NCBI GenBank assembly: GCA_003162635.1
Contig: PMNE01000032.1
Coordinates: 27,799 to 74,624, forward strand
Direction: 5' to 3'
DNA from: Ignavibacteriota bacterium
GTDB lineage: Bacteria; Bacteroidota; Ignavibacteria; UBA10030; UBA6906
Length of the DNA: 46,826 bases
Below the pieces are notes generated by a model, which searched no databases, had not been told where the DNA came from, and saw nothing but the letters and a program-made list of their open reading frames with translations. The first letter of the stretch is position 1. Every line of letters begins with the position of its first letter. A program made the position numbers and the translations under genes. Below are positions 1 to 8,784 of this stretch, one piece after another.

Positions 1-2201
1 TTTCCGGCGATTGCCATCATCTCCAGAATCTTTGCGACGGAATACATCGCATCCGTTGCAAAGAAGAAATCCGTGAAGACGAAGCCCCCTCTGGTGCCGC
101 CGATGAACTTGATCGACGGATCAGCTGCCGCTTCCATCATTGCGAGGTGGCTGTTCCTGGTCTTCACCACGCGCACGCCGTGCCCCGCCGCGACAATATC
201 GATCTCGCCGGAAGCTGTGATCGGGACGGCGATCGCCTTCGCGCCAGGGTGGGTCTCCATGAACATCGCGGCGACGATCGTGAGGAGACGGTCGCTGTCC
301 ATCGGCTGCCCCGCTTCATTGACGACGATCAGTTTTTCCCCGCCTCCATCGATCTGACATCCTATGTCGTACTGAAGCGAGGTGACAATGTGCGCCAGTT
401 GCTCGATCAACTGGTCGAATTCCTCCTTATTCCGGGTGAGCTTGTGCGGGTCGAGATGGGCGTTCAATGCCACAACCTGACAGTCGAACGATCCGAGGAT
501 GATGGGAAAGATCGTCGAGGCGATTCCGTTGGAATAGTCGATGGCAATCTTGAACTTTCTCCTGCTGATCGCGTCGACGTTCAACGAAGAAAGGAACTTC
601 TGTTTATAGGCCTCGGTCGTGCGCTCAGGAAAGAGAATCCCTCCGACCTGTTCGCGCGGCGCACGGGCGAAATCCTCGCCATAAAAAAGCCGTTCGACGT
701 TCTTCGTCTTGTTTGTCGGCAAATCCTTGCCGTTGGCATCGAAGAAGATGATGTCGGTCAGGTTCTTCTGGAATGGGGATCGGCGGACATGGATCCCCCC
801 CGCTTCCTTGCCGCTGCTCAGCTCATGCCGGAGGATGGGGATCGATGTCGCCCGCAGATCCGAGGTGTTCACGCCCGCCGAGAGCAGGCCGCAAATCAAT
901 GCGCGGCTCATCATCCGGGAGACGTTGTCCGAATCCCGACTTGTGACCACGGTTCTTCCTATGCCGATGAACGCGCCGTAGGCGGATCCCAGCCGGGCGC
1001 CGAACTCAGGAGTCATCTCCACGTTTGACAACCCGGTGACGCGGGCGTCGCTGAATAGCTCCCGGAGCCACTTGTCTTCCCAGACAAGACTGCGGGTGAC
1101 GATGGATCCTTCCTCAACAACCTTTTCCGGCCAAAGCTTGATGTTGGCCCCGAGGCGCGAATTGCGTCCGATCCAACATCCGTCGCCAATGAACGCATTC
1201 TCCGCCAGAACGGATTTCTCACCGATGGAACAGCGGGTGCCGATCACGTCATAGGTGAGCTCGGTGCTGTGACCGATGACGGTGTCATGCCAAATGACGC
1301 TATTCATGATGCGCGCACCGGGACCGATGACGCAGTTGTCCCCGATGACGGTGTTGGAGAGCATGGTATTCTCACCGATGGTGCAGCTCTTCCCAATCAT
1401 GACCGTTCCCGACGTCTGCACGCCGCCACTGGGAATGAGGGTTCCCTCGCCGACATACATGTTACCGGTCTGCGTTCCGTCTTTGACCATCTGCACGAGC
1501 CCGTTGAGCGCATCGATATGCGCGTCCTGGTATTCGTTCAGATTGCCGATGTCACGCCAATAGCCGTTGGCGACGTAGCCGTACAGGCCGGCGTCCTGAC
1601 GAAGAAGGAGGGGGAAGAGGTCCTTGCTGAAATCGTAGTCGCTCCGGTAAGGGACCATCTCCAACACTTCGGGCTCCAGGATGTAGATGCCGGTGTTGAT
1701 GGTGTCGCTGAAGACCTCCCCCCAGGAGGGTTTTTCAAGAAAACGGGTGATCTTTCCGTCGTCTCCCGTAATCACCACGCCGAATTGAAGCGGGTTCTTC
1801 ACCCGGGAAAGGACGATCGTCGCCTTCGCTTTCTTCGCTTCGTGGTAGTGGAGGGCCGCGGAAAGATCGAAGTCGGTCAGGACATCCCCGCTGATGACCA
1901 TGATCCGCTCGTGCATGCCGTATGTGCCGTTGCGAACGCTTCCTGCCGTGCCGTAGTCTGCGTCGGCACGCACATAGTTCATCGTTACCCCGAATGCACT
2001 TCCATTGCCGAAATACCCGGTGATCACATCCGGTTGATAAAAGAGGGATGCTATCAGATCCTTGATGCCATGTGTGCGGAGAAGCGCGACGATGTGCTCC
2101 ATCATGGGCTTGTTCATCAACGGAACCATGGGCTTCGGGGTGTTACAGGTGAGGGGACGCAGCCGGGTCCCGAAGCCACCAGCCATGATGACTGCTTTCA
2201 T
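1..2201 (-). CDS. Mannose-1-phosphate guanylyltransferase-like protein with C-terminal phosphomannomutase-like domain (3' end off window)
   Basis: The reading frame is open from ATG at 2201 to the window edge (733 codons, no stop). The N-terminus (MKAVIMAGGFGTRLRP) carries the GGxGTRLRP nucleotide-binding motif of sugar-1-phosphate nucleotidyltransferases. Hexapeptide repeats of a left-handed beta-helix follow at about residues 255-380, then an alpha-D-phosphohexomutase-like region. This is the architecture of bacterial GDP-mannose/NDP-sugar synthesising fusions. The mutase part is degenerate: the phosphoserine loop TASHNP reads HVRRSP, the metal loop DGDxDR reads DGGGEK (about residue 617), and the sugar loop GGExSGH reads GGTRGG (about 700). 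It is therefore probably a transferase with a structural or regulatory mutase-like domain. It is transcribed divergently from plsY and has no clear Shine-Dalgarno. The exact sugar cannot be told from sequence. Confidence 0.88.
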   Translation of the reverse strand, partial: MKAVIMAGGFGTRLRPLTCNTPKPMVPLMNKPMMEHIVALLRTHGIKDLIASLFYQPDVITGYFGNGSAFGVTMNYVRADADYGTAGSVRNGTYGMHERIMVISGDVLTDFDLSAALHYHEAKKAKATIVLSRVKNPLQFGVVITGDDGKITRFLEKPSWGEVFSDTINTGIYILEPEVLEMVPYRSDYDFSKDLFPLLLRQDAGLYGYVANGYWRDIGNLNEYQDAHIDALNGLVQMVKDGTQTGNMYVGEGTLIPSGGVQTSGTVMIGKSCTIGENTMLSNTVIGDNCVIGPGARIMNSVIWHDTVIGHSTELTYDVIGTRCSIGEKSVLAENAFIGDGCWIGRNSRLGANIKLWPEKVVEEGSIVTRSLVWEDKWLRELFSDARVTGLSNVEMTPEFGARLGSAYGAFIGIGRTVVTSRDSDNVSRMMSRALICGLLSAGVNTSDLRATSIPILRHELSSGKEAGGIHVRRSPFQKNLTDIIFFDANGKDLPTNKTKNVERLFYGEDFARAPREQVGGILFPERTTEAYKQKFLSSLNVDAISRRKFKIAIDYSNGIASTIFPIILGSFDCQVVALNAHLDPHKLTRNKEEFDQLIEQLAHIVTSLQYDIGCQIDGGGEKLIVVNEAGQPMDSDRLLTIVAAMFMETHPGAKAIAVPITASGEIDIVAAGHGVRVVKTRNSHLAMMEAAADPSIKFIGGTRGGFVFTDFFFATDAMYSVAKILEMMAIAG

Positions 2202-2257
2202 TGGACAGGGGAGAAAGAATGAGGGAGCGACAAAAAATGAATCTGGAATGCCATAAG

Positions 2258-2288
2258 AAAAGATAGGTAAAAGCCGGGTGGGATTCAA
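2258..2288 (-). promoter_or_regulatory. Bacteroidota-type promoter for the nucleotidyltransferase gene
   Basis: On the minus strand TTG (2288-2286) is followed by 20 bases and TATCTTTT (2265-2258), close to the -33 TTG / -7 TAnnTTTG pattern. It would give a leader of roughly 50 bases before ATG 2201. Found by eye; no start site is known. Confidence 0.5.
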
Positions 2289-2300
2289 GAAATCGTCACC

Positions 2301-2331
2301 TTGACTCTCCGTCGCTTTTTGCGTAATTTTG
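2301..2331 (+). promoter_or_regulatory. Bacteroidota-type promoter for plsY
   Basis: TTGACT at 2301 is followed, 20 bases after its TTG, by TAATTTTG (2324-2331), an exact TAnnTTTG match. Its -33 element lies 12 bases from the -33 element of the opposing promoter, so the two are back to back. This argues that the TTG at 2301 is promoter rather than the plsY start codon. Confidence 0.6.
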
Positions 2332-2369
2332 TCATAATCCCCATACCAAGTCCAATTATCCGTTCCGTC

Positions 2370-2990
2370 GTGTTCTCGTTGACCCTTGCGGGGCTCCTCG
2401 GGTACACACTGGGAGCTGTGCCGAGCGCCTACCTGCTTGTTCGTTGGAAATCACACCGTGATATCCGCCGGGAAGGAAGCGGCAATGTCGGCGCACTGAA
2501 CAGCTACCAGGTGACCGGCTCCCTGCTCGCCGGCATCGTCGTCCTGGCGGCAGACGTCCTCAAGGGGATCTGCGCGGTGATGTTCTCGCAGTGGATATGG
2601 GGAAGAGGGAATACCTGTGTCCCCGTCGCCGGCATATGTGCTATCGTCGGTCATTGCTTCCCCCTTTCGCTTGACTTCAAAGGGGGGCGCGGCCTCGCAA
2701 CAGCGGCGGGGGTGTTCGGGCTGTTTGCGTTGCCGCTGGTGGGCGCGTGGTGCGTGGTTTGGTGTGTTGCGTACCTGCTCCTCAAAAGCGTGAACCCTGC
2801 AAATGCGGTCGCTTTGCTCGTGAGCGGAGGATGCGCAATTCTTGCACCCGGTTGGTTTATCGCACCGCTGACAGGAGCAACGCTCTCTGCCGACCTGTTC
2901 CGCATGATGGTTCTGTCGGGTTTTGGGGTTGTGCTCGTGAGGCATGTCTCTCCCGTCCGTGCATTCCTTCGCGAAGCGCGATCACGGTAG
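2370..2990 (+). CDS. plsY: Glycerol-3-phosphate acyltransferase PlsY
   Basis: Membrane acyltransferase that moves an acyl group from acyl-phosphate to glycerol 3-phosphate, the first step of phospholipid synthesis. Family motifs are visible: GAVPSAYLLVRW, the SGNxGA loop (here SGNVGALN), GHCFPLSLDFKGGRG (usually GHxFPxxxxFKGGKG), and a C-terminal RH motif. Several hydrophobic segments span the protein. The frame can be extended to TTG 2301, but that codon sits in a strong promoter -33 element; GTG 2370 gives 206 residues, the usual family length, and starts just before the first membrane helix. No Shine-Dalgarno is evident. It heads a plus-strand run with htrA and purB. Confidence 0.88.
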   Translation: MFSLTLAGLLGYTLGAVPSAYLLVRWKSHRDIRREGSGNVGALNSYQVTGSLLAGIVVLAADVLKGICAVMFSQWIWGRGNTCVPVAGICAIVGHCFPLSLDFKGGRGLATAAGVFGLFALPLVGAWCVVWCVAYLLLKSVNPANAVALLVSGGCAILAPGWFIAPLTGATLSADLFRMMVLSGFGVVLVRHVSPVRAFLREARSR

Positions 2991-3033
2991 AAACGGCTTA
3001 GGAATGTCTTTTGCAAAGGAGAACAGGAATATC

Positions 3034-4200
3034 ATGAAGCGGGGTCTTGCCGTGACGTTGCTGATCCTGGCGGTGTGCCTTGCCGCCGGGGGTCTTGTGG
3101 GCTACAGCATCGGGCGTGCCTCCGGCCACCAGAAAGGGGCGGGGGAGAGTCCTGCATTGACGAACGACGCACGCGATTCGGTGAACGACGCGCTGACAGG
3201 TTCCCGCCGGAATGCCATCACGCGTACCGTTGCAGCAATCAGCCCTGCGGTCGTCGGCATCAATGTGACAGAAGTGCGCCAGTACCGGTACCGGAGTCCC
3301 TGGGGAGATGATCCGTTCTTCCGCCAGTTCTTCGGCAATCAGGTCTACACCGAACGCGTCCAGGGCCTCGGTTCGGGTTTTATCATCTCGGCGGACGGTT
3401 TTGTCCTGACGAATGACCATGTGGCCGGCAATGCCAAGGAAATCACCGTCACCATGACGAACGGCGAGAAATACAAGGCGGATCTTGTGGGAACCGACCA
3501 GGTGTCGGATATCGCTCTCCTGAAGATCGATGGGAAGAACCTCCCGTTCATCCGCCTCGGGAATTCGGACGACGTCATCACCGGAGAGTGGGCGATCGCT
3601 TTCGGCAATCCGTTTGGATTGTTTGATATCGGTGATAAACCGACGGTCACGGTCGGCGTGGTGAGCGCGACCCAGATGAACCTCCGGTCGGAGGAGGGAC
3701 GCGTCTACAAGGGGATGATCCAGACGGATGCCGCAATCAATGCGGGCAACAGCGGTGGACCGCTGGTCAATTCCGCGGCGGAAGTGATCGGCGTGAATGC
3801 CGTCATCTATACCCCGAATCAGGGGAGCATCGGATTGGGGTTCGCCATTCCCATCAACCGTGTCAAGACCATCGTTGCGGAACTCCGCAGCCACGGCAAA
3901 GTGGAGCGGGAGTTCTGGACAGGCCTGGAGATACAGGGGATTGACGAGCGGGTGGCGCGGTACTTCGGACTTCCCAGTGCGGAGGGGGTCATCGTCAGCG
4001 ATGTGAAGAAGGGGAGCCCGGCGGATCGCGCAGGGTTCCAGGCGGGCGATATCATCGCTGCCGTGAACGGAGAGAAGGTTGTGGATGAAGGTTCGCTTAC
4101 GACGATCTTCGATGATGCGCGCGCCGGAGATGTGGTCAGGATCAAGGTTCTCCGGGACAGAAAAGCAATTGAATTGAAACTCACTCTCGAAAAGCACTGA
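3034..4200 (+). CDS. Membrane-anchored HtrA/DegS-type serine protease with one PDZ domain
   Basis: A trypsin-fold periplasmic protease for envelope protein quality control. One hydrophobic N-terminal helix (about residues 3-25) is a signal anchor. The catalytic triad is His129 (TNDHVAG), Asp159 (VSDIALL) and Ser240 (GNSGGP). A single PDZ domain occupies about residues 290-385, as in DegS, whereas DegP has two. ATG 3034 is preferred because AAAGGAG lies upstream and the hydrophobic anchor follows at once; earlier in-frame ATGs (2944, 3004) would add a charged tail and the first overlaps plsY. It ends 2 bases before purB, so the two are probably cotranscribed. Confidence 0.9.
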   Translation: MKRGLAVTLLILAVCLAAGGLVGYSIGRASGHQKGAGESPALTNDARDSVNDALTGSRRNAITRTVAAISPAVVGINVTEVRQYRYRSPWGDDPFFRQFFGNQVYTERVQGLGSGFIISADGFVLTNDHVAGNAKEITVTMTNGEKYKADLVGTDQVSDIALLKIDGKNLPFIRLGNSDDVITGEWAIAFGNPFGLFDIGDKPTVTVGVVSATQMNLRSEEGRVYKGMIQTDAAINAGNSGGPLVNSAAEVIGVNAVIYTPNQGSIGLGFAIPINRVKTIVAELRSHGKVEREFWTGLEIQGIDERVARYFGLPSAEGVIVSDVKKGSPADRAGFQAGDIIAAVNGEKVVDEGSLTTIFDDARAGDVVRIKVLRDRKAIELKLTLEKH

Positions 4201-4202
4201 CC

Positions 4203-5498
4203 ATGATTGCCCGTTATACGCGTCCTGCGATGGGAAGGATCTGGGAGGATCACAACAAATTCCAGATTTGGCTCGATATCGAGATCCTCGCCTGTGAAGC
4301 ACAGGCCGATCTCGGCGTGATCCCGCGGGAAGCGGTTGAGGTGATTCGCGCAAAAGCGACTTTTGATGTCGGACGCATCGATGAGATCGAACGGGAAGTG
4401 AAACACGACGTGATAGCGTTCCTGACGAATGTCGGGGAACACGTCGGACCGGAAGCGCGATTCATCCACCTCGGCATGACGTCGTCCGATATTCTCGATA
4501 CGTGTCTCTCCATTCAGATGAAACAGGCGGGGGAGATGCTGCTCGCGGGACTGGCGAGACTGTCGGATGTGCTCGCGCGGCGGGCGAAGGAATTCAAAAC
4601 GACCATCATGGTGGGGAGAACCCACGGCATCCACGCGGAACCGACCACGTTCGGACTGAAGCTCGCGCTCTGGTATGACGAGACCCGCAGAAACATCGAA
4701 CGGCTCCGCAGTGCCGTCGACAGGATCAGCGTCGGCCAGATCTCGGGTGCCGTGGGGACGTACGAGCACCTGAGTCCGAAGGTTGAGGAGTACGTGTGCG
4801 CCCGACTCGGGCTGAAGCCCGCGCCCGTTTCGACGCAGATCCTCCAGCGTGACCGCCATGCAGAGTTCCTGACGGTTCTTGCGATCGCCGGGAGCTCACT
4901 CGAGAAGTTTGCAACGGAAATCCGTCACCTCCAGAAAACGGAGGTGCTCGAAGCGGAGGAGTACTTTGCCAAGGGGCAGAAGGGCTCCTCTGCCATGCCG
5001 CACAAGCGCAACCCGATTACGTGCGAGAGAGTGGCCGGATTGTCGCGCGTTTTGCGCGGGAATGCGCTTGCGTCGATGGAAAACGTAAGTCTGTGGCATG
5101 AGCGCGACATCACCCATTCTTCTGTCGAGCGCATCATTGTCCCCGATAGCTGTATTCTGCTCGATTACATGGCGGCGCTGATGACCGATGTGCTCGATCG
5201 CCTCATCGTCTATCCGGAGCATATGCGGGAAAACCTTGACCGGACCCACGGCCTGATCTTTTCCCAGGCGGTTCTCCTCGCCCTCACCAACAAGGGGATG
5301 AAGCGTGAAGATGCATACCGCCTCGTGCAAACGGCGGCGATGGAGGTCTGGCGGTCCGGGAATGATTTTCGTGCCACGCTGGAAGCTGTCCCGGAGGTGA
5401 ACGGTCTCTTGAGTGCCGGGGAGCTTGTCGGGATCTTCGACCTCGACAAGAGCATCCGCAACGTCGACGAAATATTCCAACGGGCCGGTCTCGGATAG
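4203..5498 (+). CDS. purB: Adenylosuccinate lyase
   Basis: Cleaves SAICAR and adenylosuccinate, releasing fumarate, in purine and AMP synthesis. At 431 residues it has the family's usual length. Visible motifs are [23 protein letters not shown] (catalytic His) and the fumarase/aspartase signature [11 protein letters not shown] in the flexible loop that holds the catalytic Ser. The ATG lies 2 bases after the HtrA stop. Confidence 0.96.
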   Translation: MIARYTRPAMGRIWEDHNKFQIWLDIEILACEAQADLGVIPREAVEVIRAKATFDVGRIDEIEREVKHDVIAFLTNVGEHVGPEARFIHLGMTSSDILDTCLSIQMKQAGEMLLAGLARLSDVLARRAKEFKTTIMVGRTHGIHAEPTTFGLKLALWYDETRRNIERLRSAVDRISVGQISGAVGTYEHLSPKVEEYVCARLGLKPAPVSTQILQRDRHAEFLTVLAIAGSSLEKFATEIRHLQKTEVLEAEEYFAKGQKGSSAMPHKRNPITCERVAGLSRVLRGNALASMENVSLWHERDITHSSVERIIVPDSCILLDYMAALMTDVLDRLIVYPEHMRENLDRTHGLIFSQAVLLALTNKGMKREDAYRLVQTAAMEVWRSGNDFRATLEAVPEVNGLLSAGELVGIFDLDKSIRNVDEIFQRAGLG

Positions 5499-5599
5499 AG
5501 GAAACGGGACCGGAAGGGCCCTTCTGTCCCCGCCGCCCGGTGTCCGGAGGTGCCGGCGGGGAGCGTGCGATCATACGATCATTTCTCCTGAGGATTCAT

Positions 5600-7093
5600 A
5601 TGCCGAAAAAGTTTCAGAACTTTATCGCCGGGAAGTGGGTGGATGCCCGATCAGGGAAGACATTCGAGAACCGGAATCCCGCCAATTGGGATGAACTGGT
5701 GGGGACCTTCCCCAAATCGGGAAAGGAAGACGTTGATGAGGCCGTGCGCGCTGCCCGGGCCGCACATGAAACATGGCGTCTTGTTCCCGCGCCCAAACGG
5801 GGCGACATCATGCGGAAGGTCGGCGATGTGATGGTCGCGCGCAAAGAAGAATTGGCTCGCCAGATGACACGCGAAATGGGGAAGGTTCTCACCGAGACAC
5901 GCGGTGACGTGCAGGAAGGAATTGACACGGCCTACTACGCTGCGGGAGAAGGACGCCGGCTGTTCGGCAAGACGGTACCGTCGGAGCTCCCGGACAAACT
6001 CAATATGGCGATGCGGGTCCCGATCGGCGTTGCCGGAATCGTCACGCCGTGGAACTTTCCGATGGCGATCCCGACGTGGAAAATATTCCCCGCCCTGCTG
6101 TGCGGCAACACGATCGTGTTCAAACCTGCGTCGGACACGCCCGCGACGGCAACGTCACTCGTGGAGATCCTCCTGGAAGCGGGCATCCCCGCCGGGGCAA
6201 TCAATATCGTCCACGGAGGCGGAGCCGAGGTGGGGAATGCCATCGTCGGTCATCCCGACGTCGATCTGGTGAGTTTTACGGGATCGACGGAAGTCGGGAA
6301 AAAAATCTCCGCCATGGCCGCTTCGACGCTGAAACGTGTCTCGCTCGAACTCGGCGGGAAGAATGCGCAGATCGTCATGGACGATGCAGACCTCGGCCTG
6401 GCCCTGGAAGGGCTTCTCTGGGGTGCGTTCGGCACAACCGGGCAGCGATGCACGGCGACCAGCCGGCTCATCCTGCATGAAAAGATCCACGACAAATTCA
6501 TCGGAATGCTCGTGGATCGGGTCAAAAAGCTCCGCCTCGGTGACGGGCTTCTTCCGACAACGGACGTCGGGCCTTGCATCAACCAGGGACAACAGGAGAC
6601 GGTGAAGAACTACGTCGAGATAGGCGTTCAGGAGGGAGCTCGCATCGTCACAGGAGGCGATATCCCGCGGGGCAGCGGACTGGAGAAAGGATGGTTCTTC
6701 TCCCCCACCGTGTTCGAAAACGTGAAGCCGGAACACAGGATCGCGAAGGAAGAGATCTTCGGGCCCGTGCTCTCCGTTCTGAAGACGAAATCGCTCGACG
6801 AGGCGATCCATATCCTGAACGATACCATCTACGGCCTTTCCTCTTCGATCTACACCGCTGATGTCAACCGGGCTTTCCGCGCGGTGCGCGATGTGAAGGC
6901 GGGAATTATCTATATCAACGCACCCACGATCGGCGCCGAGGCCCACATGCCGTTCGGCGGGGTCAAACAGACCGGCAACGGCCACCGTGAGGGGGGCTGG
7001 ACGGTCTATGATTTCTTCTCGGAATGGAAGACCGTGTACGTTGACTACAGCGGCGGGCTCCAGAGGGCACAGATCGACAACTATAACGAGTAA
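5600..7093 (+). CDS. NAD(P)-dependent aldehyde dehydrogenase, probably 2-aminoadipate 6-semialdehyde dehydrogenase
   Basis: Full-length ALDH superfamily enzyme of 497 residues. It shows PWNFP (oxyanion Asn), the cofactor loop FTGSTEVG, Glu250 in LELGGKN and the nucleophile Cys284 in GQRCTA; the 34-residue Glu-Cys spacing is canonical. The C-terminus (GGVKQTGNGHREGG, then EWKTVYVDYSG) resembles the semialdehyde dehydrogenase branch. The next gene is lysine 6-aminotransferase, whose product is aminoadipate semialdehyde, so oxidation to L-2-aminoadipate is the likely reaction. That substrate rests on context; alpha-ketoglutarate semialdehyde is an alternative. The ATG is preceded by AGGA 7 bases away. 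Confidence 0.85.
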   Translation: MPKKFQNFIAGKWVDARSGKTFENRNPANWDELVGTFPKSGKEDVDEAVRAARAAHETWRLVPAPKRGDIMRKVGDVMVARKEELARQMTREMGKVLTETRGDVQEGIDTAYYAAGEGRRLFGKTVPSELPDKLNMAMRVPIGVAGIVTPWNFPMAIPTWKIFPALLCGNTIVFKPASDTPATATSLVEILLEAGIPAGAINIVHGGGAEVGNAIVGHPDVDLVSFTGSTEVGKKISAMAASTLKRVSLELGGKNAQIVMDDADLGLALEGLLWGAFGTTGQRCTATSRLILHEKIHDKFIGMLVDRVKKLRLGDGLLPTTDVGPCINQGQQETVKNYVEIGVQEGARIVTGGDIPRGSGLEKGWFFSPTVFENVKPEHRIAKEEIFGPVLSVLKTKSLDEAIHILNDTIYGLSSSIYTADVNRAFRAVRDVKAGIIYINAPTIGAEAHMPFGGVKQTGNGHREGGWTVYDFFSEWKTVYVDYSGGLQRAQIDNYNE

Positions 7094-7224
7094 CCCGTGG
7101 CCGGCATTGATTTCTATATCGTTTCTCTCTTCGAGCATCAGGAGTTCTTCTGAGGGTGGTGTTGTCTGCCCGCGCACGATGCAGACCGCTGACGACAAAC
7201 ACAAAACCCGGAAGGAGTTCCCTT

Positions 7225-8655
7225 ATGCCTGTTCGCAAGAATCAGAAAACGAGGAAGGCCCGCGCCACCACAAAGACAGGAACGACGAAACGCGCTGCGC
7301 GAAGCGCCCGCAGGAGTATGCGCAACGCTCCTCCCCCCGTCCTCCGCATTTCTCCCGCCCTTGCCATCCCGACCCTTCGGCGCCACATGCTTGTCGATGG
7401 GTTCGACATTGTCATCGACCTGGAAAAGAGCAAGGGATCGTACATCGTCGATGCGCGGACCGGCAAGCGCTATCTTGATTTCTTCACCTTTGTCGCATCG
7501 TCACCCGTCGGGCTGAACCACCCGAAAATGACGGCTCCCGCGTTCCAGAAGAAACTCGCCCGGGTTGCGACCAATAAGCCGTCGCTCTCCGATATCTACG
7601 CGGCGGAACAGGCGGAGTTTGTTGAGACGTTCGCCCGCGTTGCTGTTCCCCCGTACCTGCCCCACGCGTTCTTCATCGAAGGCGGGACGCTCGGTGTGGA
7701 GAACACTCTGAAAGCGGCGTTCGACTGGAAGATCCGGAAAAACTTCGCGAAGGGATACCGCGAAGAACGGGGACGCCAGGTGATCCACTTCCGCCAGGGC
7801 TTCCACGGGCGGTCGGGGTACGCACTGTCGCTGACGAATACCGATCCTGCGAAAACCGATCTGTTCCCGAAGTTCGCCTGGCCGCGCGTGCTGAACCCCG
7901 CGGTCGCATTTCCGTTGAACGTCGAAAACCTCGCGAAGGTTGAACGGGACGAGCAGACAAGCATCGGACAGATCAAGCAGGCGTTTCATGACAACCGGGA
8001 CGACATCGCGGCGATCATCATCGAGGCGATCCAGGGCGAGGGAGGCGACAATCACTTCCGGCCTGAATTCTTCCGGGTGCTGCGACAGCTTGCCGACGAA
8101 AATGATGCGATGCTGATCGTCGATGAAGTGCAAACCGGCATTGGCATGACCGGAAAGATGTGGGCGCACCAGCATTTGGTCGAACCTGATATGATCGCTT
8201 TTGGCAAGAAAGTCCAGGTGTGCGGCTTCCTGTGCGGCAAGCGCATCGAGGAAGTGCCGGAAAACGTCTTCAATGTTTCCAGCCGGTTGAACTCGACCTG
8301 GGGGGGAAACCTTACCGACATGGTTCGGTCGCAGAAATATCTCGAGATCATCGAGGAAGAGAATCTGGTGGAGAATGCCCGCGTGGTCGGCGACTATCTG
8401 GTGGGGCGCCTGCAGGGGCTTGCCGAGGAGTTTCCGGACATTGTTTCCAATGCGCGTGGGCGGGGGCTCTTTGCGGCCTTCGACGTTGCCAGCGGCGACC
8501 TCCGGACATCGGTCAGGACGAAGTGCTTGAAGAAAGGGCTGATCATCCTGCCGAGCGGCGAGCGGTCGATGCGGTTCCGTCCGCCGTTGAATGTCTCGCG
8601 GAAGGAGATCGACGAGGGGATCGGGATCATTGTCGCTGCATTCAAGGAGGTCTGA
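7225..8655 (+). CDS. lat: L-lysine 6-aminotransferase
   Basis: PLP class III aminotransferase that moves the epsilon-amino group of lysine to 2-oxoglutarate, giving aminoadipate semialdehyde (spontaneously piperideine carboxylate). Sequence along its length matches the Lat family: SSPVGLNHPKM, EGGTLGVENTLKAAFDWK, EAIQGEGGDNHFRPEFF, IVDEVQTGIGMTGKMW. The PLP Lys is residue 328 (IAFGKK). ATG 7225 has GGAG about 7 bases upstream; a farther in-frame start at 7156 lacks this. Residues 3-35 are a very basic Lys/Arg/Thr-rich extension before the conserved domain. It lies 131 bases after the dehydrogenase. Confidence 0.92.
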   Translation: MPVRKNQKTRKARATTKTGTTKRAARSARRSMRNAPPPVLRISPALAIPTLRRHMLVDGFDIVIDLEKSKGSYIVDARTGKRYLDFFTFVASSPVGLNHPKMTAPAFQKKLARVATNKPSLSDIYAAEQAEFVETFARVAVPPYLPHAFFIEGGTLGVENTLKAAFDWKIRKNFAKGYREERGRQVIHFRQGFHGRSGYALSLTNTDPAKTDLFPKFAWPRVLNPAVAFPLNVENLAKVERDEQTSIGQIKQAFHDNRDDIAAIIIEAIQGEGGDNHFRPEFFRVLRQLADENDAMLIVDEVQTGIGMTGKMWAHQHLVEPDMIAFGKKVQVCGFLCGKRIEEVPENVFNVSSRLNSTWGGNLTDMVRSQKYLEIIEEENLVENARVVGDYLVGRLQGLAEEFPDIVSNARGRGLFAAFDVASGDLRTSVRTKCLKKGLIILPSGERSMRFRPPLNVSRKEIDEGIGIIVAAFKEV

Positions 8656-8706
8656 CGCACCGGCGTTTCTCACCAACGTGCGATGCGGTCCCTCTCATTC
8701 CATGAC

Positions 8707-8742
8707 GGGGCAGAGTGCGCAGGCATTCTGCCCCTGCCTTTT
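8707..8742 (+). terminator. Candidate intrinsic terminator after lat
   Basis: GGGGCAGA (8707-8714) pairs with TCTGCCCC (8727-8734) around a 12-base loop, followed by TGCCTTTTCTT. It lies between the converging lat and subtilase genes and may serve lat. The T-run is imperfect. Confidence 0.5.
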
Positions 8743-8784
8743 CTTGCACCCGCCTCACGCGCGAGACGGGAGATCCGTTGCAGA

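Noticed and set aside
2944-3033. Longer HtrA start at 2944 or 3004
   Set aside because: It would overlap plsY or add a charged tail before the signal anchor; ATG 3034 has a ribosome site and leads straight into the hydrophobic helix.
5506-5530. Palindrome after purB as a terminator
   Set aside because: GGGAC...GTCCC with an inner GAAGGG/CCCTTC has almost no loop and is followed by a GC-rich stretch, not a T-tract.
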